DNA from: Kiloniella majae
GTDB taxonomy: Bacteria > Pseudomonadota > Alphaproteobacteria > Kiloniellales > Kiloniellaceae
Reading direction: 5' to 3'
DNA: 64,000 nt
Assembly (NCBI RefSeq): GCF_002118315.1
Contig: NZ_MTSZ01000007.1
Span: 124,001 to 188,000 of the forward strand
The translations under genes and the position numbers were made by a program. The notes under the pieces were generated by a model. The model saw nothing but the letters and a program-made list of their open reading frames with translations. It was not told the DNA's origin and searched no databases. Positions 34,608-43,133 of this stretch are shown piece by piece. The first letter of the stretch is position 1. Every line of letters starts with the position of its first letter.

Positions 34608-36137
34608 TTAAAAAGAGAACTTTTTTTCACGTCTTCTTTGCACCGAAGAAGGGATTCCCAAGGCTTCACGATATTTTGCGACAGTACGTCGCGCAATATC
34701 GATTCCTTCGGCTTTAAGTTTGGTGACCAAGGCATCGTCAGACAGGATTTTCTTGGGATCTTCCTGATCAATAAGGTTTTTAATACGGTCTCTTACAGCT
34801 TCAGATGAATGCGCGTCCCCATCTCCTCCGCTAATGGAAGAGGTGAAAAAGTATTTCATTTCAAAGGTGCCGCGTGGAGTGACCATATACTTGTTAGAGG
34901 TAACACGACTGACCGTTGACTCATGCATTTCAATGACTTCGGCAATGTCCTTGAGTGTCAGAGGTTTCAAAGCCTGTACACCCTTTTGCAGAAAACCATC
35001 TTGTTGACGTACAATTTCTGTTGCGACCTTGAGGACTGTCGTTGCCCGTTGATGAAGAGCCTTGATCAGCCAGTTTGCCGATTGTAGTTGTTCGGATATA
35101 TAGGATTTATCCTCTTTTGTGCGGGCCAGATCTGAAACGGTTCCATGATACTTGTTGTTAATCAGAACTTTGGGAAGGGCATCGTTGTTGAGTTCTATGC
35201 GCCATCCCCCAGCATTGTCCGATTTAATAATGACCTCTGGGATTACGGTTTCGACATCACTGGTGTCAAAGGTCGCTGCAGGGCGCGGATTAAGAGCGCG
35301 AATTTCCGCGATCATGTCCGTTATGTCTTCTTCATCGACTCCGCAAACTTGTTTCAAGCTTTTCAAGTCACGCTTGGCAAGAAGTTCAAGATTATCAAGG
35401 AGCGCTTGTATCGCCGGATCCAGACGGTTCTGTTCAGCGAGTTGTATTGCAAGGCATTCGCCTAGATCGCGAGCACAGATGCCGACGGGGTCAAAGGATT
35501 GCAGTGTTTTTAGGACAGCCTCAACTAGGTCCAAGGGACACCCTAGTTGATCCGCAAGTTCATCAAGCGGAGCTTTCATATAGCCAGCTTCATCAACGTG
35601 ATCAATAAGGTGAACACCGATTAATCGTTCAGTTGGCTCATCGACTTCCATTTGCAACTGTTCGCGAAGATGATCGCGAAGTGTAATTGTGTCTCGTAAT
35701 CTATTTTCCAGTGAATATTCTGCGTCGTCAAAGCGCGTATTCCCACCTGCACCCCAGCTGGAAAATGCTGTGTCCTGATCATTCCACTGGTTATCCGGGC
35801 TGCTGTCATAATAGTTATCAAAATCATTGTCCAGTGGGGCCTGGTTATTATCAGGTAGAGTGTCGGCGTTAGATAATTCCAGAGAGTCTGGTTGCTGGTT
35901 TTCGTTATCAGAGGGGGATGCTGCGGCGGAATGGATGTCACTGGAATCGGTGTCGGCGAGAGCTGTATTTTGGGTGCCGTCATCCTTATCTAGAAGAGGG
36001 TTCTGTTCGACCTCTTGCTGGACGTAGTCTGCGAGCTCTAAGTTTGACAATTGCAGCAGTTTGATTGCCTGTTGCAATTGCGGGGTCATAACGAGGCTTT
36101 GACTCTGCCTCAGCTCTAGTCTTTGCGAAATTGCCAT
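34608..36137 (-). CDS. rpoN: RNA polymerase sigma-54 factor
   Basis: A 509-aa alternative sigma factor. Region I is glutamine-rich (LELRQSQSLVMTPQLQQAIK), with an acidic region II (about 50-120), the core-binding and HTH domain, and the C-terminal RpoN box ARRTVAKYREALGIPSS. It directs transcription from -24/-12 promoters with ATP-dependent activators. It starts 11 nt behind lptB on the same strand, so it belongs to the lptC-lptA-lptB-rpoN transcript, and is followed by hpf and ptsN. Confidence 0.96.
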   Translation of the reverse strand: MAISQRLELRQSQSLVMTPQLQQAIKLLQLSNLELADYVQQEVEQNPLLDKDDGTQNTALADTDSSDIHSAAASPSDNENQQPDSLELSNADTLPDNNQAPLDNDFDNYYDSSPDNQWNDQDTAFSSWGAGGNTRFDDAEYSLENRLRDTITLRDHLREQLQMEVDEPTERLIGVHLIDHVDEAGYMKAPLDELADQLGCPLDLVEAVLKTLQSFDPVGICARDLGECLAIQLAEQNRLDPAIQALLDNLELLAKRDLKSLKQVCGVDEEDITDMIAEIRALNPRPAATFDTSDVETVIPEVIIKSDNAGGWRIELNNDALPKVLINNKYHGTVSDLARTKEDKSYISEQLQSANWLIKALHQRATTVLKVATEIVRQQDGFLQKGVQALKPLTLKDIAEVIEMHESTVSRVTSNKYMVTPRGTFEMKYFFTSSISGGDGDAHSSEAVRDRIKNLIDQEDPKKILSDDALVTKLKAEGIDIARRTVAKYREALGIPSSVQRRREKKFSF

Positions 36138-36148
36138 AGGTATAACCC

Positions 36149-36934
36149 TTAAAGGCTAAACCTTTCTCCTAAGTAAACGCGACGAACATCATCATTGTTT
36201 ACGATTTCGCCAGGTGTACCTTCCATAAGCACCATGCCATCGTGAATAATGTATGCTCTATCAACGATATCAAGTGTTTCACGAACGTTGTGGTCGGTAA
36301 TCAGTACGCCAATCCCACGGTCTTTCAGGTGCATGACGAGGTCGCGAATATCACCAACGGCGATAGGGTCGATGCCAGCTAAGGGTTCATCCAATAAAAT
36401 AAAACTTGGATCAGATGCAAGTGCGCGAGCAATCTCTACACGTCTTCTTTCTCCGCCTGACAAGGCAATGGCGGGGGTGTTTCGTAGATGCGTGATTGAG
36501 AATTCCGCAAGCAGGCTATCCAGCTTTGCTTCTCTTTTGCTGCGAACTGATTCAACAACTTCCAGAACACCGCGAATGTTTTGTTCAACCGTTAAGCCTC
36601 TGAAGATAGAGGCTTCCTGTGGGAGGTAACCAATACCCATACGCGATCTGCGATACATGGGAAGATCTGTAATATCTTGATTATCCAGAGTAACCCAACC
36701 GGAATCAGGAGAGAGCAGGCCTGTAATAATATAAAAACTGGTCGTTTTCCCCGCGCCATTGGGGCCGAGCAATCCAACAACTTCCCCACGTTGAACGCGC
36801 ATTGTAACGGCGCGCAGAACGGGGCGCTTTTTAAAGCTTTTCCCGATGTTTGTTGCCATTAGACCCTGATTGTCGGCAACAAGTGATGGTTTTGTGCTGC
36901 TTTCCTGGTTCGCAGATTGTTGCTTGTCGGTCAT
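36149..36934 (-). CDS. lptB: LPS export ABC transporter ATPase LptB
   Basis: The 261-aa cytosolic ATPase drives lipopolysaccharide extraction by LptBFG. It has the Walker [15 protein letters not shown]-loop [12 protein letters not shown], signature [16 protein letters not shown], Walker [14 protein letters not shown] and switch His in LITDHNVRE. The strings PQEASIF and LAGIDP are hallmarks of LptB. The N-terminus has about 28 extra residues. The start overlaps the lptA stop by 4 nt, and rpoN follows after 11 nt. Confidence 0.96.
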   Translation of the reverse strand: MTDKQQSANQESSTKPSLVADNQGLMATNIGKSFKKRPVLRAVTMRVQRGEVVGLLGPNGAGKTTSFYIITGLLSPDSGWVTLDNQDITDLPMYRRSRMGIGYLPQEASIFRGLTVEQNIRGVLEVVESVRSKREAKLDSLLAEFSITHLRNTPAIALSGGERRRVEIARALASDPSFILLDEPLAGIDPIAVGDIRDLVMHLKDRGIGVLITDHNVRETLDIVDRAYIIHDGMVLMEGTPGEIVNNDDVRRVYLGERFSL

Positions 36935-37743
36935 GGTTTTTTCTTTTTGCTTGATGGCAGGATGAGACCTTGAACAGGTTTGCCGCTTTTGCTGACCAGT
37001 TTACTAACGCCAGTTGCCAGATTGAACTGTGCTTCGTCCCCATTCATTTGGTTTTCACCCTGAGTTATTTTTACGTTCCCAATAAGATTGGCTAACTCTC
37101 GTTTAACAAAATAGATACCTTTGTCTCCGGTAGCATACTCTGTTTTTGTGGCAACCCGAACATCACCATGCGCGTCAATGCGCTCTATTTCCAATTTGTT
37201 CTCTGCATCACGAACAAAATGGGCCGTCAAAACGTTACCATGTACGCGCTTGTCTTCACGAATGGCGATTGCATTTCCCCGCGCTACAGCGAGTTGCTTG
37301 GTTTCCCAGTATTCAAGGCTATCGCGGGCGGTAATTGTATCTGCGCCACTAACCATCCGAAGGTTCTGACCTGTTAGGACCATAACTTGTTTGTCGATAT
37401 CGTAGACACCGTTGTCGCCATAGGCTGTTTCACCGGGTGAGACAATTTTGACATTACCAACTGCGTCAACACGGTAAATCTCTGTGCCGCCTTCAACACC
37501 TTCTCGGTAGTGAGCAATGAGTTGATCGCCAAAGACTTCCAGCTCGCCTTGTGCGGCGCGGGCATTACCACTCGCAACGTATTGTTTCAGATCCCTTCGC
37601 CATTCAATGCCTTCGTCGGCATTAATTTCGAGGGGGACATTGCTGTCACCTAAACCTTCTGTCACGCCTTGGCTTAAAGCGAGTTTGCCCTGTGCCATTG
37701 CCATGCTGAAGATCAAGACCAACGTTGCTACTAGACGGTTCAT
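36931..37743 (-). CDS. lptA: LPS export periplasmic protein LptA (OstA-like)
   Basis: A 270-aa exported protein: a hydrophobic signal sequence to about residue 25, then OstA/LptA-type beta-jellyroll repeats ([60 protein letters not shown]). It forms the periplasmic bridge for LPS between LptC and LptD. The C-terminus is lysine-rich (SSKKKKP). Both ends overlap their neighbours by 4 nt (lptC upstream, lptB downstream), showing tight coupling. Confidence 0.92.
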   Translation of the reverse strand: MNRLVATLVLIFSMAMAQGKLALSQGVTEGLGDSNVPLEINADEGIEWRRDLKQYVASGNARAAQGELEVFGDQLIAHYREGVEGGTEIYRVDAVGNVKIVSPGETAYGDNGVYDIDKQVMVLTGQNLRMVSGADTITARDSLEYWETKQLAVARGNAIAIREDKRVHGNVLTAHFVRDAENKLEIERIDAHGDVRVATKTEYATGDKGIYFVKRELANLIGNVKITQGENQMNGDEAQFNLATGVSKLVSKSGKPVQGLILPSSKKKKP

Positions 37744-38444
37744 TGTTTCAGGGCCTCCTGAGCCCCAGGAAGGATGATCAGCTTACTTTTACCGGTAAAG
37801 GTTATACGTTTTCCGCGATCTGTAATGACAAAGCCTTCTGAATTTATTGTTCCGGCTGGTCCATGGCCCTGTACAGACATTTGTCCGTAAGCAGACCCGG
37901 CCCTAGCGTCAAACATGGCTTCTTCTGTCACGATTTCAAAACCTTGATCCTGAAAAATATTCACGTTGCCATTTAGATTGAGGTATTTCGCATCTCTGTC
38001 ATACACACCTGATTTTGCAGAAAGGGCAAGCCAGGTGCCATCTTCCAGTGTGATATCTGCTTTGGGGAGTGTTAGAAATATTTCGTTTTCACGTTCACTG
38101 GACTGTTCTGCGAGATCAGCAATAATAGTGTAGGGCTGATTTTTCTCGTCAAGACCCAGGTACTTGGGATTCAGGGCGCTTAATTTATCAGGAGTGCTTG
38201 ATTCCAAGATGCTGTTACCAATGGCAGTACCTTCGGTAATCACTTGCTCTTCAAGTTGAGGCCAGACAATAACCAGCAGGATCAAGACGACGGCAAAAAA
38301 GGGAAGTGTTACTTTCGCGATGCTGACAAAAACACTGTAAGCGTTACCGCCAGAAAACCGAGGTGGTTTTACTGGTGTTGCCAACTCGGGTTGGCTTTGG
38401 GGGGCTGCGCTGTTCTCTTTGTCGGATCTGGCGGGGGAGTTCAT
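37740..38444 (-). CDS. lptC: LPS export inner-membrane protein LptC
   Basis: A 234-aa protein with a proline-rich cytosolic start, one membrane segment at about residues 46-65 (AKVTLPFFAVVLILLVIVWP) and a periplasmic jellyroll domain. Segments such as NPKYLGLDEKNQPYTIIADL and DRDAKYLNLNGNVNIFQDQG follow the LptC family pattern. It hands LPS from LptBFG to LptA. It begins 14 nt behind kdsD and overlaps lptA by 4 nt. Confidence 0.92.
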   Translation of the reverse strand: MNSPARSDKENSAAPQSQPELATPVKPPRFSGGNAYSVFVSIAKVTLPFFAVVLILLVIVWPQLEEQVITEGTAIGNSILESSTPDKLSALNPKYLGLDEKNQPYTIIADLAEQSSERENEIFLTLPKADITLEDGTWLALSAKSGVYDRDAKYLNLNGNVNIFQDQGFEIVTEEAMFDARAGSAYGQMSVQGHGPAGTINSEGFVITDRGKRITFTGKSKLIILPGAQEALKQ

Positions 38445-38458
38445 GCTGTTTCGCAGCC

Positions 38459-39463
38459 TCAGGCTATCCCTGCGCGGAGGCAGTCGTGAATGTGGATGAT
38501 GCCAACGGGCACATCGTCTTCGGTGACAAATAAACTAGTGATGGAGCGTTCGTTCATCTGCCCCAATGCTTCCGCAGCGAGAGCCGAGGGGCGGATGGTG
38601 CGGGGGGCTGGAGTCATAACGCTCTCTGCGCTCATGGATAACAGGTCCGTGTCCATGTGCCGTCTCAGATCGCCATCTGTAACAATGCCTGCGAGTTTGC
38701 CATTCTTATTTGTAACGCCAATGCATCCAAATGAACGCTGTGTCATGATTAGAATGGTTTCTGTCATAGACGTACTTCCGGCACACAAAGGGAGCTCTTC
38801 ATTGTGCATGATGTCGGATACTTTTAAGAGCTGGTTACCAAGTGCGCCGCCAGGGTGAAATACTTTAAAATCATGTGGCTGGAAATTTTTTTGTTCCATT
38901 AGTGCAACTGCGAGAGCATCACCTAGTGCGAGAGACATTGTTGTTGATGTTGTCGGGGCCAGGCCATGAGGGCAGGCTTCCGGAAGCGATGGTAGGATAA
39001 GCGCGACATCTGCAGCTTCAGCCAGAGCGGAATTTTTCTTGCTGGTCATGGCGATGAGAGGGATGCCAAAGCGTCTTGTGTAGGTAATAAGGTCGCTGAG
39101 TTCTGAAGTATTCCCGGAATTCGACATGGCCAAGACGGCGTCGCTACGAGTGATCATACCGAGGTCGCCGTGACTGGCTTCTCCCGGGTGAACGCAATAG
39201 GCTGGCGTTCCTGTGGACGCCATGCTAGCTGCGATCTTTTTGGCGATATGACCGCTTTTTCCCATGCCAGATATAATGACGCGACCAGTTACACATGTCA
39301 GGATGTTTAGAGCATCGACAAAGCTACCGTTCAGTTCAGCACTTAGTTGTTGAAGGCCTTTTGCTTCTAAATCAAGAACTCGTCGAGCTGTTTCTATTGC
39401 TTGTGTCGCATTGGCTGGTGTTGTTGTCATTTCCGGCTCAGAATTATGAACTGCGTTCGCCAT
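38459..39463 (-). CDS. kdsD: Arabinose-5-phosphate isomerase KdsD
   Basis: The 334-aa enzyme converts ribulose 5-phosphate to arabinose 5-phosphate for KDO synthesis. An N-terminal SIS domain contains VIISGMGKSGHIAKKIAASM and HPGEASHGDLGMITRSDAVL, and the C-terminal half holds two CBS domains (from about residue 215), as in E. coli KdsD/KpsF. It is the first gene of the kdsD-lptC-lptA-lptB-rpoN run, which joins sugar supply for LPS with LPS export. Confidence 0.94.
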   Translation of the reverse strand: MANAVHNSEPEMTTTPANATQAIETARRVLDLEAKGLQQLSAELNGSFVDALNILTCVTGRVIISGMGKSGHIAKKIAASMASTGTPAYCVHPGEASHGDLGMITRSDAVLAMSNSGNTSELSDLITYTRRFGIPLIAMTSKKNSALAEAADVALILPSLPEACPHGLAPTTSTTMSLALGDALAVALMEQKNFQPHDFKVFHPGGALGNQLLKVSDIMHNEELPLCAGSTSMTETILIMTQRSFGCIGVTNKNGKLAGIVTDGDLRRHMDTDLLSMSAESVMTPAPRTIRPSALAAEALGQMNERSITSLFVTEDDVPVGIIHIHDCLRAGIA

Positions 39464-39569
39464 TTTTTAGATTTTTATCCCATTTCCCGGATCTATGTTC
39501 CGGGTAAAATACAAACTGGCACTAATGGTGCATGTCATACTCAATTGGTACACGTTATTTGCTAGGAAG

Positions 39570-39597
39570 TAAAACCGGCACTTTAAAAAAAGTGCCG
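39570..39597 (-). terminator. Terminator after rnd
   Basis: CGGCACTTT (39575-39583) pairs with AAAGTGCCG (39588-39596) around AAAA. On the minus strand a GGTTTT run follows, downstream of rnd. Confidence 0.65.
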
Positions 39598-39661
39598 TAA
39601 AATTTACAGCAAAACTCATAATGAAAATGTAGTTTAAAAATGGCGTGAAGATGGCGCGTGT

Positions 39662-40285
39662 TTATGAATGCGCGAAAATGTCCGTTTCATCCCATCCGGC
39701 GATATCCAGCTTTGCTCTCCAGGGGAGGAAGTCAAAGCAGGCCTTTGCCATTTCGCTGCGACCTTCTCTAGCAAGTCGTTCATCCAAAATCTTTACCATG
39801 CGATGCAGGTAGAGCACATCGGAAGCAGCGTAACGAAGTTGATCTTCGCTTAGATCCGGGGATCCCCAATCTGAGGACTGCTGCTGTTTTGAGATATCAA
39901 CGCTCAAAAGCTCTCTGCACAATTCTTTGAGGCCGTGACGATCAGTGTAGGTTCGGATTAGTTTCGATGCGATCTTTGTGCAGTACACAGGATTACAAGT
40001 CACGCCGAGATAGCGTTCGATCGCTGCAAGGTCAAAACGGGCAAAGTGGAAAATTTTAGTTACATCTTGATTTGTGAACAGTGCTCTCAGGTTTGGAGCA
40101 TCAAAGTTACCGTCTTTAAACTGAACTAAATGGCAAACGCCATCGCCTGCAGAAAGCTGGATGAGGCATAGGCGATCCCTGAAAAGATTAAGGCCCATGG
40201 TTTCTGAATCAACAGCCACGGACGTGCCGAAATCGATACCGTCTGGCAAGTCTGTCTGGTGAAGGTGAATTTTTACGTCGCTCAC
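39662..40285 (-). CDS. rnd: Ribonuclease D-like 3'-5' exonuclease (no HRDC domain)
   Basis: A 207-aa DEDDy exonuclease: Asp/Glu in AVDSETMGL (Exo I), FHFARFDLAAIERYLG (Exo II) and YAASDVLYLHRM with the catalytic Tyr/Asp (Exo III). RNase D trims tRNA 3' ends. The protein stops right after the exonuclease domain and lacks the HRDC domains of E. coli RNase D, the short form common in Alphaproteobacteria. It has its own terminator and is separate from kdsD. Confidence 0.9.
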   Translation of the reverse strand: MSDVKIHLHQTDLPDGIDFGTSVAVDSETMGLNLFRDRLCLIQLSAGDGVCHLVQFKDGNFDAPNLRALFTNQDVTKIFHFARFDLAAIERYLGVTCNPVYCTKIASKLIRTYTDRHGLKELCRELLSVDISKQQQSSDWGSPDLSEDQLRYAASDVLYLHRMVKILDERLAREGRSEMAKACFDFLPWRAKLDIAGWDETDIFAHS

Positions 40286-40350
40286 AATGTGGCTCCTGAT
40301 TTATCTGTGCTCTCCAAACCTGAAACCTCTGGCGGGTGGTTTGGTAATAA

Positions 40351-40384
40351 GATGAATAGTCTGACAGTAAGACGGATAGTCTAA
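40351..40384. repeat. Two direct repeats of about 14 bp at 20-bp period upstream of rnd
   Basis: GATGAATAGTCTGA (40351-40364) and GACGGATAGTCTAA (40371-40384) differ at three positions and are offset by 20 bp. A poorer third match may follow. This could be a regulator binding site in the rnd/40541 intergenic region. Confidence 0.5.
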
Positions 40385-40540
40385 TAATAAAACGTCGACT
40401 TTGTGTTAATCTCGGCATTCTCGCCGCAAAGCTGTTTCTGTCAAGGACGATTGATAATTTCTGTGGTTGGTTGATGTTGTTTATTCAGGCATCGTGTTGT
40501 TTGGCAATCTAATAATCAAGTGCGAAGAGAGGTGGCGAAA

Positions 40541-41470
40541 ATGAATGCTTCAAAGGTGGTGACTATTTTTGGTGGTTCCGGTTTTTTGGGGCGTTATGTC
40601 GTTTCCAGGTTTGCGAAAGCCGGTTGGCATGTGCGGATCGCCGTGCGTGATCGTGTGCAATCATCGTTCCTGACGTGCTGCGGTGATGTGGGAAGTGTGA
40701 CGCCTGTTCTTGTCAATGTGGGGGATAGGGCTTCGGTTGAGCGCGTAATTTGTGGTTCTTCCGCGGTTGTTAATTTGATAGGCATTTTATTTGAGGGCGG
40801 GAAGCAGCGTTTCGATTATTTGCATAGTAAATTGCCGGGCATGATTGCTGATGTTGCGCAATCGAATGATGTCTCTGCATTTGTTCAGGTTTCTGCTATC
40901 GGTGCAGATGTTTCATCTCCTTCTGCTTATGGGCGCAGTAAAGGGGAGGGAGAGGCCTCGGTTTGGGAGGCGTTTCCGACTGCGAGTCTTTTGAGGCCGA
41001 GCATTGTCTTTGGGCCGGAGGATGATTTTTTTAATCGTTTTGCCCGGATGTCCGCTGTTAGTCCCTTTTTGCCTTTGGTGGGTGGTGGTCAAGCAAGGTT
41101 TCAGCCCGTTTATGTTGGGGATGTGGCTGAGGCTGTCTTGAAGTGCGTCCAGCGACCTGATGAATATGGGGGAAAAGTATATGAGCTTGGAGGTCCTCGG
41201 GTTCTGTCTTTCCGGGATTGTTTGGATCTTTTGCAAGAATATACCGGGCGTTCTCGCCCTTACCTTACCTTGCCGTTTCCTGTCGCTTATTTACAGGCTA
41301 TTTTTATGGAACTCATGCCCCAACCGCCTTTGACGCGAGATCAATTGAAGATGCTCAAAAAGGACAATGTGGTTGCTGACTCTGCTCTTGGTTTTGGTGA
41401 GTTGAGGATCTCTCCGGTTGATGTGGAAATTGTATTGCCGACCTATTTAAGGGCGTATTCAGAGAGGTGA
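40541..41470 (+). CDS. Complex I NDUFA9-like NAD(P)-binding protein (atypical SDR)
   Basis: About 309 aa. It has a Rossmann start TIFGGSGFLGRYVVSRFAKA, then AVVNLIGILFEGGKQRFD, FVQVSAIGADVSSPSAYGRS, LLRPSIVFGPEDDFFNRF and FQPVYVGDVAEAV. This is the pattern of atypical SDRs close to the mitochondrial complex I accessory subunit NDUFA9, common in Alphaproteobacteria. The catalytic Tyr-x3-Lys is present as YGRSK. Its biochemical role in bacteria is unclear. A GTG at 40520 opens the frame, but the ATG at 40541 has AGAGGTGG just upstream and is preferred. Confidence 0.88.
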   Translation: MNASKVVTIFGGSGFLGRYVVSRFAKAGWHVRIAVRDRVQSSFLTCCGDVGSVTPVLVNVGDRASVERVICGSSAVVNLIGILFEGGKQRFDYLHSKLPGMIADVAQSNDVSAFVQVSAIGADVSSPSAYGRSKGEGEASVWEAFPTASLLRPSIVFGPEDDFFNRFARMSAVSPFLPLVGGGQARFQPVYVGDVAEAVLKCVQRPDEYGGKVYELGGPRVLSFRDCLDLLQEYTGRSRPYLTLPFPVAYLQAIFMELMPQPPLTRDQLKMLKKDNVVADSALGFGELRISPVDVEIVLPTYLRAYSER

Positions 41471-41553
41471 TTGTTATTTAGTCCCAAATCGGAACTATAT
41501 TTTTCTTTTGATGAAGTTTTCGTTGTGTTTTTGGTAGTGTTTTGTTGTGAAAT

Positions 41554-41586
41554 TTGACAAATAGGTCAAATATAGTTACCTATATT
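41554..41586 (+). promoter_or_regulatory. Candidate gltD promoter overlapped by an inverted repeat
   Basis: TTGACA (41554-41559), a 17-nt spacer and TACCTA (41577-41582) make a plausible sigma70 promoter about 110 nt before gltD. AATATAG (41569-41575)/CTATATT (41580-41586) is a perfect inverted repeat covering the -10, a possible operator. Confidence 0.45.
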
Positions 41587-41694
41587 GTCTATTGATCATT
41601 GTTATGATTTACGGGTGCGGCCCAAAGTCCAATGAAGTAGCCAGCAAGCTTCTGTAAATAAAAAGAAAATAGTTGCCCGATTAGGAGAGAGATA

Positions 41695-43122
41695 ATGTCC
41701 GAAAAGATGCTGAAATTTGTTCAGCAAGGCAGAGAGATGCCTGAAAAAAGATCTGCAGATCAGCGGAATGAGGATTTTCGCGAGATATACGATTCTTTTT
41801 CAGATGCTGCTGCGCAAATTCAGGCAAGCCGCTGTTCCCAGTGCGGTGTTCCCTTTTGCCAGATACATTGTCCTGTCTCTAATAATATTCCAGATTGGCT
41901 GATGCTCACAGCCAATGGTCGTTTGGAAGAAGCCTATGAAGTTTCTCAGGCGACAAATAATTTTCCGGAAATCTGCGGGCGTATTTGCCCTCAGGACAGG
42001 TTGTGTGAAGGTTCTTGCGTTATTCAACAGTCGGGGCATGAAACCGTTACGATTGGTGCTGTAGAGAAATACATAACAGATACGGCTTGGGATAACGGCT
42101 GGGTTCAGCCTGTTGTACCTGTGGGAGAACGTGCCGAAAGCGTTGGTATCATCGGCGCTGGCCCTGGTGGGTTAGCTGCTGCGGAACAGTTGCGACGCAA
42201 AGGATATGATGTCCATGTCTATGATCGCTATGATCGTGCCGGTGGACTTTTATCTTATGGTATACCCGGATTTAAGCTGGAAAAATACGTTGTCGATCGT
42301 CGCATAAAGCTACTGGAAGACGCAGGGATCGTATTTCATCTTGGTGTTGATATCGGTGGAACAACGACCTTTGCCGAAATAAGAGAGCAGTATGATGCCC
42401 TTTTGATCGCCACGGGGGTTTATCAAGCCCGGGATCTTCGCCTCCCCGGTAGCGAACTTGGGAACATTCTACCGGCACTTTATTATCTCACAGAAGCAAA
42501 CCGCAACGATCTAGGCATGAAGTCTGATCATATGAGTGATGGTCTGAATGCCAAGGACAAAGATGTTGTTGTTATTGGTGGCGGTGATACGGCGATGGAT
42601 TGTGTTCGGACAGCTGTTCGCCAGGGAGCAAAATCAGTTAAATGTCTTTATCGGCGCGACAAAGAAAATATGCCGGGTTCAGAGCGTGAAGTGAAAAATG
42701 CCGAAGAAGAAGGCGTCGAATTTGTATGGTTATCATCGCCGGATGCTTTTGTCGGAGAAGAAAACGTTCGTGAAGTGCTCGTATCTAAAGTGCATCTCGG
42801 GATGCCAGATTCCTCTGGCCGACAGGTTCCGCAGATTGTGCCTGACTCTCGCGAAGCTATCCCTGCTGATCTGGTTATCAAGGCTCTTGGGTTCTCGCCA
42901 GAGAACTTGCCTAAGTTGTTTAATGAACAAGGGTTAGAGGTCAGTAGTTACGGCACACTAAGGGTCGATAACACGACGATGATGACAGCATTGGATGGCG
43001 TCTTTGCCGCTGGTGATATTGTTCGTGGTGCGTCCTTGGTGGTTTGGGCGATCAAGGATGCTCGTGATGCCGCTGATCAAATACATACATATATTGAGCG
43101 CAGAAAAACTGCAGCCGCCTGA
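41695..43122 (+). CDS. gltD: Glutamate synthase (NADPH) small subunit
   Basis: The 475-aa flavoprotein takes electrons from NADPH to the large subunit. N-terminal cysteines for two [4Fe-4S] clusters appear in CSQCGVPFCQIHCPVSNNIP and ICGRICPQDRLCEGSCV. The FAD motif is IIGAGPGGLAAAEQLRR and the NADPH motif is VIGGGDTAMDCVRTA. It ends GVFAAGDIVRGASLVVWAI. It lies 11 nt upstream of gltB in a gltD-gltB operon, an order found in several Alphaproteobacteria and reversed from E. coli. Confidence 0.95.
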   Translation: MSEKMLKFVQQGREMPEKRSADQRNEDFREIYDSFSDAAAQIQASRCSQCGVPFCQIHCPVSNNIPDWLMLTANGRLEEAYEVSQATNNFPEICGRICPQDRLCEGSCVIQQSGHETVTIGAVEKYITDTAWDNGWVQPVVPVGERAESVGIIGAGPGGLAAAEQLRRKGYDVHVYDRYDRAGGLLSYGIPGFKLEKYVVDRRIKLLEDAGIVFHLGVDIGGTTTFAEIREQYDALLIATGVYQARDLRLPGSELGNILPALYYLTEANRNDLGMKSDHMSDGLNAKDKDVVVIGGGDTAMDCVRTAVRQGAKSVKCLYRRDKENMPGSEREVKNAEEEGVEFVWLSSPDAFVGEENVREVLVSKVHLGMPDSSGRQVPQIVPDSREAIPADLVIKALGFSPENLPKLFNEQGLEVSSYGTLRVDNTTMMTALDGVFAAGDIVRGASLVVWAIKDARDAADQIHTYIERRKTAAA

Positions 43123-43133
43123 GGAGAGGGCAT

